NCBI GenBank assembly: GCA_047501485.1
Contig: JAZDRN010000001.1
Location: 434,001-498,000, forward strand
DNA length: 64,000 nucleotides
Direction: 5' to 3'
Source of the DNA: Ancrocorticia sp047501485
Lineage (GTDB): Bacteria; Actinomycetota; Actinomycetes; Actinomycetales; Actinomycetaceae
Shown: positions 57,768 through 64,000 of the stretch, one piece after another
Layout of the letters: every line of letters starts with the position of its first letter
Position numbering within the stretch: position 1 is the first letter of the stretch
Position numbers and translations under genes: made by a program
Notes under the pieces: generated by a model
The model's database searches: none
The model's input: only the letters and a program-made list of their open reading frames with translations
What the model was told of the DNA's origin: nothing

Positions 57768-59774
57768 TTACTCGGCGGCCTCTTGGAAGTCCGGGGCCGT
57801 GGTTGGTGCGGCGAGGTCCTCGGTGCCCGGCGCCTTTTCTTCACGCGCAGGCTTGGCATCCTTGTCAACCACCGAGGCGTCCTCATTCACCACCGCGGCA
57901 CCTTCGTTAACCGTAGCGTCATCCTCATTAACCGGTGCTACATCTTCGGCGACGCGGAGCCCGCGGTAGCGGTTGAGTGCGGCGCCGATATCGATCGCAC
58001 GCGGCTCGGCCAGATGTGCGGGCCATTCGCGGGCACCGAAACGGACGAGGGAGTCGAGACCTTCGGTGTCCACCATCTCGCGAATGCGTGCGGTCAGCTC
58101 CTCCAGAGAGCCCGCACCGTCCGCGAGCTTCTCCAGCACTCCGCGCACGGCCCAGGCGATAGCCTCGGTCTGCCCGGTCTCGACGATCTGCTCCACGTCG
58201 GCGATGTCGATCTGTTGCTTGTCCAACTGGATCCGATCCAGTCCCATCGCCTTCGTCTTGGGCCGGTCGGAGCGGCGATTGGAGCGAAGCGGGAGGCGCG
58301 GTGCGGCGACAGGAAAATGCGCGACGTCCGACCGTTCGCGGGGGCTGCCGGCCACGACTCCACGCGCCGCCTCCGTGACATCGAGGCACCGGTAGGTGTC
58401 GAGCATGAGGACGCGATCGGCAACATCGAGGTAATCCCCGGAGCCACCCATGACGATGATCGTGGAGACCCCGCGTTCACGGGAGAGAGCTCCGATGCTA
58501 TCCACCAGGGGAGTGATCGGCTCCTTGTCAGCGTGAACGAGCTCTCGCATGCGGGAATCCCGGATGAGCAGATTGGTTGCCGAGGTGTCCTCATCAATGA
58601 GCAGGAGCTCGGAACCGAGCTCGGCGGCCTCCACGATTGCGGCTGCCTGCGAGGTGGAACCGGAGGCGTTCTCCGTGCTGAAATTCGTGGTGTCCGCACC
58701 GCCGGGCAGGTGATTGATGAAGGGGGAGACGTCCACGCCGGTGACGGCACGGCCATCGGCCGCCCTGATCTTCACCGCGGAGGGGACCGTGGCCACGAGT
58801 TCGCGGCCGTCGCCTGGAACATGGGCATAGACCCCGCGCTGCAGCGCGCCCAGCAGTGTCGACTTGCCGTGGTAGCCGCCGCCTACGATCACCGTGATCC
58901 CCGGTTCGATCGCCATACCGGTTATTTCGCCGGCGTGCGGCAGAACGATGGTTTGGCGCAACGAGTCGGGTGACTCAAAGGCGATGGCGGTATCCATCGG
59001 TAGTTGGGATATGCCCGAACGTCGCGGCAGAACGGAACCGTCGGCAACGAAGGCGATCCAGCCGCGCTCGCCGATAATCCCCTGCAATGCGCGGTAATCC
59101 TCGAAAGATGCCACATGGGTGCGCAGATCCCGCAGGTAGTCCGCCGCGTCCTCGTGGGCGAAATCCAACGTCTCCATGACGATGTCCGGGAGATCCCGGT
59201 CGAATATCTCTGCCGCGGTGTGTCCCATGATGGTTCGCCCGCGCGCGGGCATCTGGACCTGGAAACGGATCTCTATGCGATCGGCAGTCACGGTGCAGGC
59301 CGAACGGCGAAGGATCTCCTGACCGGGCCGGTTGATCTGGATGGTGGAGGGGCGGGCAAAGCGAGGAATGTTGCGGTCGAAGGCGCGGGTGAGGAAATCG
59401 GCAACGGCAATCCGCTGATCGGTAGTTTCGATGAGTTCGGTGGGCAGACCGACGGCCTCGGGTTTGGCGGAGACACGTAGTGACGACGGCGGAGCGTACG
59501 GGTCGGCCTGGATGCGGTCGATGGCAAGCTCGAAAGCTCCGAAATTCCAGTCGCCGATCAGGGACTTGTAGGAACCGTAGTTCCGGCCGTCGAGGCGATG
59601 GAGAGACTCGATCAGTTCGTCGTCGATTCCCTCGCGGCGCCGAGGCGGCTGATTCGCATAGGCTTTGTCACGACCGTGGCCGCGGCCACCGTGATCGTCG
59701 CGTCCGCGTGCGCCGCGATTGGAGCCATCGCGGTTGCCGCGCGAGTCGAAGTAGGGGTCTTCTCTTGGTGTCAT
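57768..59774 (-). CDS. ABC-class predicted ATPase (COG3044/MRB1590-like)
   Basis: A 668-aa ATPase of the ABC_ATPase family (Pfam PF09818). Walker A VGGGYHGKST (297-306), signature SGSTSQA (371-377) and Walker B ELLLIDEDTSATN (389-401, followed by the family-typical ATNLLIRD) are all clear, and IMVMGGSGDYLDVAD-type residues form the late motif. Two unusual tails: an RG-rich N-terminus (about 11-40, repeated RG/GR dipeptides, RNA-binding-like) and a C-terminal acidic tail with repeated V-N-E-D units (about 610-640). The one well-studied relative, trypanosome MRB1590, binds RNA in mitochondrial editing. Role here unknown. Confidence 0.85.
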   Translation of the reverse strand: MTPREDPYFDSRGNRDGSNRGARGRDDHGGRGHGRDKAYANQPPRRREGIDDELIESLHRLDGRNYGSYKSLIGDWNFGAFELAIDRIQADPYAPPSSLRVSAKPEAVGLPTELIETTDQRIAVADFLTRAFDRNIPRFARPSTIQINRPGQEILRRSACTVTADRIEIRFQVQMPARGRTIMGHTAAEIFDRDLPDIVMETLDFAHEDAADYLRDLRTHVASFEDYRALQGIIGERGWIAFVADGSVLPRRSGISQLPMDTAIAFESPDSLRQTIVLPHAGEITGMAIEPGITVIVGGGYHGKSTLLGALQRGVYAHVPGDGRELVATVPSAVKIRAADGRAVTGVDVSPFINHLPGGADTTNFSTENASGSTSQAAAIVEAAELGSELLLIDEDTSATNLLIRDSRMRELVHADKEPITPLVDSIGALSRERGVSTIIVMGGSGDYLDVADRVLMLDTYRCLDVTEAARGVVAGSPRERSDVAHFPVAAPRLPLRSNRRSDRPKTKAMGLDRIQLDKQQIDIADVEQIVETGQTEAIAWAVRGVLEKLADGAGSLEELTARIREMVDTEGLDSLVRFGAREWPAHLAEPRAIDIGAALNRYRGLRVAEDVAPVNEDDATVNEGAAVVNEDASVVDKDAKPAREEKAPGTEDLAAPTTAPDFQEAAE

Positions 59775-59957
59775 GGTTCCAGCCTAGATGATCGGGCGGG
59801 GTGTCCCCTCGACGCTCGACGCCCGTTGATCCCATGGCCGCGCCTCGGCGAGGAAGTACAATGACTCTCGGCGGCTGCAAGGGAACTCCGTGGCGTCCGC
59901 CCGACCGTGAGTGAACTCCCGGAATCGTGAGGACGAGAGCGAAGGGGAGTGGTGGCC

Positions 59958-61043
59958 ATGGGATGGTTCGACTCGCGCACCTACGATGTGGCGGAGGCCC
60001 ACGCCTACATCTGCCGCGTACGCCAGTTGCTCGACGCCGACCCCGAGATCGTCACGCACAGATGCTCCGGTGATCTTCCCAGTTACCAATCCCTCGACAT
60101 TCGTTGGAGGAGCGATATCAGATCGGGGTTCGCCCCGGTCAGCATCTGGTTCGACTACTCGGATGAGATCCTCGTGTCATTCAGATCCGGCGCAATGGCG
60201 ATTCCCGATCTACCTGCCGAGGACATTCATCACCTGATTCTCGGTGCTCTGAGCCAGGCGCGTCACGCACCGCTCGATTCCGCGGCCGCGGGCACGTCCC
60301 GGTCGGTCGTTTTCGGCGACGACGGCGAAGCGGACTGTCTGGTCGTTTCGTTCCTGCGAGAGATGGAGGAGGCGGCCGTTCCGATGCTGGAGGTGCGCCG
60401 CGGCGCAGAGCAGGACACACTGGTGCTGCGCTCCACGCGGAGCCGCTGGTGCGCAGTGCAGGCACGATGCCTGTTCGCGGAAGACGGCGTGCTCATCCGG
60501 GTGGGTGGCAAGGATTTCCACCTGCTTGGACGCTCTGCCCGTAGCGCGGCCCTCTTCGCCATCGGAGTGCTCCACGGTGCAGGGCGCACCGGTATGGGTG
60601 GAAGGAGGGCAAGGGCACGGCTCAGGGATGCCCCGTCTGTCATCTGGAGCGTCGAGGATGCCTCTGCGTACCTGAGGACCTGCGCGATGGGTGACACCGA
60701 GTTCCTCTATGAGGTCAGCACGGGGGAGAGCAAGGCTTTGGTGCGAATATCGGCCTCGGGGAGTCCCGACGCGTCCGTGAGCGTTTCGTGGGACGGGGGC
60801 ATTGCGGCGAGCGTCTGCCTGCCCGGTGACTTCGTGTACTTTCGGGTGGTTGACGAGGAGTGCAGTGAACGCGAGATTCGTGAGACTCTCGACGAGCTGG
60901 TGGAAGTGGGCAAACAGTACCTGCGGTTGCGGCCGCAACCGGTGGCAGGCAAAGAGCGTGAACTCGTCGTTGCCATGCCCGAGGGCGGGGTTACGATGAG
61001 GAATGGCCGTTTCTCCGTCTCATGTCAGAGGTACTACGAGTGA
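59958..61043 (+). CDS. Conserved-looking protein of unknown function with internal repeat
   Basis: A 361-aa soluble protein that I do not recognise. GGGGAG lies 8 nt before the ATG at 59958, which is preferred over GTG codons at 59949 and 59952. The N-terminal (about 8-95) and C-terminal (about 235-325) parts look alike: Y/W-D/S-V-x-x-A-x-A-Y-(I/L) at their start, a pair of strands ending in SIWFDYSDEI / SVSWDGGIAA, and a closing helix (AEDIHHLILGAL / SEREIRETLDEL). The middle (about 110-215) may be a third, more diverged copy. No signal peptide or membrane helix. Confidence 0.65.
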   Translation: MGWFDSRTYDVAEAHAYICRVRQLLDADPEIVTHRCSGDLPSYQSLDIRWRSDIRSGFAPVSIWFDYSDEILVSFRSGAMAIPDLPAEDIHHLILGALSQARHAPLDSAAAGTSRSVVFGDDGEADCLVVSFLREMEEAAVPMLEVRRGAEQDTLVLRSTRSRWCAVQARCLFAEDGVLIRVGGKDFHLLGRSARSAALFAIGVLHGAGRTGMGGRRARARLRDAPSVIWSVEDASAYLRTCAMGDTEFLYEVSTGESKALVRISASGSPDASVSVSWDGGIAASVCLPGDFVYFRVVDEECSEREIRETLDELVEVGKQYLRLRPQPVAGKERELVVAMPEGGVTMRNGRFSVSCQRYYE

Positions 61044-61108
61044 CGTGGCGCTGAGCAGGGCTTTTCTGTGCCTCGATCCACCCATCGCGGTTGCGCCACC
61101 GAGGCAAT

Positions 61109-61154
61109 GAGAGGGCCGGGCCAGCTCGCCTTTGCGAACCGGCCCGGCCCTCTC
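61109..61154. terminator. Bidirectional terminator before ackA end
   Basis: GAGAGGGCCGGGCC (61109-61122) pairs perfectly with GGCCCGGCCCTCTC (61141-61154), loop 18 nt, between converging genes. Confidence 0.85.
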
Positions 61155-61224
61155 GACTGACCGAGGATCCCGGCGCCCTGCAGGCGCCCGGTATCTCAGC
61201 CCAATCCAGATCCCGGCAGGACCA

Positions 61225-62397
61225 TCACACCAAGGTCATCGCCTGCTGGGCGATGGCGAGCTCCTCATTGGTGGGAACGACGAGGACCTTGACGGAGGAA
61301 TCCTCGGTGGAGATGACCCGCGGCTCCTTGGAGCGAACGGAGTTCTTCTCCTCGTCCAGCTTAACGCCGAAGTTCGCCAGGCGGTCCGCAACCGCGGCAC
61401 GCAGCGGGGCGTCGTTCTCGCCCGCACCCGCGGTGAAGGTGATCGCGTCGAGGCCGCCCATGATCGCGGCGTAGGCACCGATGTACTTGAGAAGGCGATG
61501 GACGTAGACCTCCAGCGCCTCCTTCGCGTTCACATCGCCTTCGTCGGCGAGCTTCCACACCTGGCGCATGTCGTTCTCGCCGGTCAGGCCCTTCATGCCC
61601 GACTGCCGGTTGAAGAGATTGTCGATTTCGTCGATGCTCATCCCGGCGACGCGCGAGAGATGGAAGACGACCGCGGGATCGATATCACCGGTGCGTCCGC
61701 CCATGACGAGGCCCTCCAACGGTGTCAGCCCCATGGTGGTCTCCACAGCCTTGCCATCCACGACAGCGGAAGCGGAGGCGCCGTTGCCGAGGTGCAACAC
61801 GACCTGCTTGAGACCGTTGCCCAGCATCTGGCTCACCTTGCCGGAGACATACTGGTGGGAGGTCCCGTGAGCGCCGTAACGGCGGATCTCGTACTTCTCG
61901 GCGACCGCGCGGTCGAGCGCGTAGGTCGCGGCCTCCGCGGGAAGCGACTGGAAGAAGGCGGTGTCGAACACCGCCACGTGCGGAACCTGCGGCAACAGGC
62001 GCCGCGCCACGACGATCCCGGAGAGGTTGGCCGGGTTGTGCAGCGGGGCGAGCGGGCAGAGCTGCTCGATACGGGCTTGCACGTCGTCGTCGATCAGAAC
62101 GGGGCCGTCGAAGTACTTGCCGCCCTGGACGATGCGGTGACCTACGGCGGAGATGGAGCCATCGGTCAGGGACGGGCCGACCTGCTCGAACAGATCGAGC
62201 ACGGTGGCCAGCCCGGCGCCATGGTCGGGGACGGGATCGTTGAGCTCCGTCTTCGTGCCGTCGTAGGAATGCTCGATGTGGCCGGCGTCTTCCCCGATGC
62301 GCTCGACGAGACCCGATGCGAGCGCCTCGCCCGTCTCAGGATTGACCAACTGATACTTGATGGACGAGGAACCAGAGTTGATGACAAGTACTGACAA
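61225..62397 (-). CDS. ackA: Acetate kinase
   Basis: Acetyl phosphate + ADP = acetate + ATP; 390 aa. The start SVLVINSGSSSIKYQLV (phosphate loop at about 7-15), VGHRIVQGGKYF (about 85-96), VFDTAFFQSLP (about 140-150, catalytic Asp), HLGNGAS and the late TFTAGAGEND (about 320) identify it. It is 66 nt downstream of pta in the same orientation and gives ATP from acetyl-CoA in fermentation. Confidence 0.97.
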   Translation of the reverse strand: MSVLVINSGSSSIKYQLVNPETGEALASGLVERIGEDAGHIEHSYDGTKTELNDPVPDHGAGLATVLDLFEQVGPSLTDGSISAVGHRIVQGGKYFDGPVLIDDDVQARIEQLCPLAPLHNPANLSGIVVARRLLPQVPHVAVFDTAFFQSLPAEAATYALDRAVAEKYEIRRYGAHGTSHQYVSGKVSQMLGNGLKQVVLHLGNGASASAVVDGKAVETTMGLTPLEGLVMGGRTGDIDPAVVFHLSRVAGMSIDEIDNLFNRQSGMKGLTGENDMRQVWKLADEGDVNAKEALEVYVHRLLKYIGAYAAIMGGLDAITFTAGAGENDAPLRAAVADRLANFGVKLDEEKNSVRSKEPRVISTEDSSVKVLVVPTNEELAIAQQAMTLV

Positions 62398-62463
62398 GAC
62401 TTCTTCTCTCTTGTTTGTGTCGATTGTTTGAAGGCTCGATGGACCGGGAGCGGTCCTGGCAGC

Positions 62464-64000
62464 TCAGACCTGGGCCTGCGCCTGGATGGCGGTGATGGCG
62501 ACGGTGTTGACGATGTCCTGGACGAGGGCGCCGCGGGAGAGATCGTTGACGGGCTTGTTCAGGCCTTGCAGCACCGGGCCGACGGCGACGGCGCCGGAGG
62601 AACGCTGGACGGCTTTGTATCCGATGTTGCCGGCGTTGAGGTTGGGGAAGACGAAGACGGTGGCCTTGCCCGCCACCGGTGATTCGGGGAGCTTCACCTT
62701 GGCGACGTCGGGGTCGACGGCGGCGTCGTACTGGATGGGTCCCTCGATCAGCAGATCGGGCTGGGCGGTGTGGGCGAGTTCGGTTGCTTCGAGGACGGCG
62801 TCGACGTCGGCTCCCTTGCCGGAGGTACCGGTGGAGTAGGAGAGCATGGCCACGCGGGGCTCGACGCCGAACTGGATGGCGGTCTCCGCGGAGGACAGGG
62901 CGATACCGGCCAGCTGTTCGGGGGTCGGGTTAGTGGTGACGGCGCAGTCGCCGTAGACGTAGACGCGGTCTTCCATCAGCATGAGGAAGCAGGAGGAGAC
63001 CAGGGTGGCGCCCGGCTTGGTCTTGATGATCTGGAAGGAGGGGACGATGGTGTGGGCGGTGGTGTGGGTGGCTCCGGAGACCATGCCATCGGCGTCTCCC
63101 ATGTGCACCATCATGGTCCCGAAGTAGGACACGTCCTTGATGGTCTCGCGGGCCTGTTCGTAAGTCACGCCCTTCTTGGCGCGCAGGCGCGCGAACTCGG
63201 TCGCGTACTTGTCCACACGCGCTTCGTCATTGAGGGACACGATCTGGGCGGCTGAGATATCCAGACCGAGCTCGGCGGCGTCGGCGCGGACTTTGTCCTC
63301 CTCGCCCAGCAGGATGATGTTGGCGACCCCGCGAGCGAGGAGCTCATCGGTGGCCTTGAGGATGCGCGGATCCTCGGATTCGGGTAGCACGATGCGCTGG
63401 GGGTTGGAACGCGCTCGCGAGACCAGGGAGGCCTGGAAGTTCAGCGGGGTGATGACGTCGGAACCGTGTTCCATGGCCGCCCGCAGGACCTCGGCGTCGC
63501 GGTCGCGGATAGTGGGTTCGGTGTTCGCGTAGTGGACCAGGACCGGGGCATGGGCCTCCAGGGCGGTGGCCGCGGTTTGGGCGCCTTCCTCGGCCTCTCC
63601 GATGATGATCGCGGACAGGGGAGCGTGCTCGGAGGTGATGACATCGGCTGAGAGGGAGCCTACGGTGATGACCTGGGCGGCGGTGCGTTCTGCTCCGGGT
63701 ACGACGAGGATGACCGAGGTCTTGAGGTTGGCGATGGCGCGGCCGTTGCGTGCCACCTGGCCGGGGTTGATGGGGTCGCCGTCCATGACCCCCAGGATGA
63801 GGATCGCGTCGAAATCGTCGGCGTAGTCGGTGTAGCGCTTGACGAGCTCGGTCATCGCGGCGTCTTCGTTCTTCACGTAGGCTTCGCGTGTGGTTCCCCA
63901 GGCCAGATCGGCCTCGTCGCGCCGGCCCACGACATCGAGAAGCTCCAGGAATTTGTCGTCCTGTTCGATCGGCCCATTGGCCCACCCTCTAAAGACGCCC
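62464..64000 (-). CDS. pta: Phosphate acetyltransferase, 3' part
   Basis: Acetyl-CoA + phosphate = acetyl phosphate + CoA. The reading frame stays open to the window edge (first residues GVFRGWANGPIEQDDKF), so the gene's start is outside. 511 residues are present: the end of the P-loop-like/DRTGG regulatory region, then the catalytic PTA_PTB domain (about the last 325 residues) beginning FQASLVSRARSNPQRIVLPE and including GATHTTAHTIVPSFQIIKT and SYSTGTSGKG. This is the long, actinobacterial form (about 690 aa in relatives). Pairs with ackA. Confidence 0.96.
   Translation of the reverse strand, partial: GVFRGWANGPIEQDDKFLELLDVVGRRDEADLAWGTTREAYVKNEDAAMTELVKRYTDYADDFDAILILGVMDGDPINPGQVARNGRAIANLKTSVILVVPGAERTAAQVITVGSLSADVITSEHAPLSAIIIGEAEEGAQTAATALEAHAPVLVHYANTEPTIRDRDAEVLRAAMEHGSDVITPLNFQASLVSRARSNPQRIVLPESEDPRILKATDELLARGVANIILLGEEDKVRADAAELGLDISAAQIVSLNDEARVDKYATEFARLRAKKGVTYEQARETIKDVSYFGTMMVHMGDADGMVSGATHTTAHTIVPSFQIIKTKPGATLVSSCFLMLMEDRVYVYGDCAVTTNPTPEQLAGIALSSAETAIQFGVEPRVAMLSYSTGTSGKGADVDAVLEATELAHTAQPDLLIEGPIQYDAAVDPDVAKVKLPESPVAGKATVFVFPNLNAGNIGYKAVQRSSGAVAVGPVLQGLNKPVNDLSRGALVQDIVNTVAITAIQAQAQV

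Noticed and set aside
1..64000. Mobile elements, prophage or transferred island
   Set aside because: No transposase, integrase, terminal inverted repeats with target duplications, or clear composition break was seen apart from the short AT-rich intergenic stretch at 32336-32420.

Overview
The window reads as chromosomal DNA of a high-GC (roughly 63%) actinobacterium, most likely Actinomycetaceae or a close relative. The backbone is the classic actinobacterial order secY-adk-map-infA-rpmJ-rpsM-rpsK-rpoA-rplQ-truA-rplM-rpsI-glmM-glmS-nnr-alr-tsaE-tsaB-rimI-tsaD-groES-guaB-guaB3. rpsD is not between rpsK and rpoA, and groEL, whiB and sigD are not next to groES. An aspartase/Dcu/class I fumarase cluster, a FixABCX module and Pta-AckA point to a facultatively or strictly anaerobic, fermentative, fumarate-using host. 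No tRNA, rRNA, insertion sequence, phage gene or CRISPR array was seen. A run of ten N at 4841-4850 marks an assembly gap.

Layout. 1-8.1 kb: end of the spc/alpha ribosomal operon, a ROK sugar kinase divergent from truA, then rplM-rpsI. 8.2-22.7 kb: cell-wall precursor genes (glmM, glmS, alr), CoA and NAD(P)H-repair genes, the complete tRNA t6A set (tsaE, tsaB, tsaD plus rimI) with an unrecognised secreted membrane protein inside it, a THUMP-like methyltransferase and a membrane protein. 22.6-27.7 kb: CIRCE-controlled groES, guaB, a DEDDh exonuclease, guaB3 and a FadR-type regulator. 27.8-32.1 kb: two large paralogous membrane sensor proteins, one a histidine kinase and one lacking the ATPase domain, with no response regulator nearby. 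32.6-38 kb: aspartase, Dcu antiporter, aspartate/glutamate racemase, class I fumarase. 38-45.5 kb: polysaccharide-deacetylase lipoprotein, GNAT enzyme, NAD synthetase, methyltransferase and a self-regulated YtrA-type ABC operon. 45.8-52.5 kb: Gfo/Idh dehydrogenase, sodium:solute symporter, small membrane protein and FixA-FixB-FixC-FixX. 52.6-61 kb: ADP-ribosylglycohydrolase, TetR/MFS efflux pair with an obvious operator, an AztD-like zinc chaperone behind a Zur-like box, an ABC-class ATPase with an RG-rich tail, and an unknown protein with an internal repeat. 61.2-64 kb: ackA and the 3' part of pta.

How it works together. Aspartate is deaminated to fumarate by AspA and exchanged for succinate by Dcu; fumarase links fumarate to malate. 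FixABCX would move electrons from NADH or a flavoprotein substrate to ferredoxin and quinone, perhaps during catabolism of the compound taken up by the adjacent symporter and oxidised by the Gfo/Idh enzyme. Pta-AckA yields ATP from acetyl-CoA.

Regulation. At least ten genes have a TANNNT-like -10 hexamer only 6-8 nt before the start codon, the signature of leaderless mRNAs. CIRCE, YtrA, TetR and Zur-like operators are visible, and two intergenic regions of the ribosomal operon can fold into three-way junctions. The most unusual items are the twin sensor proteins, the FixABCX/symporter cluster, the junction RNAs, and the RG-tailed ABC-class ATPase.
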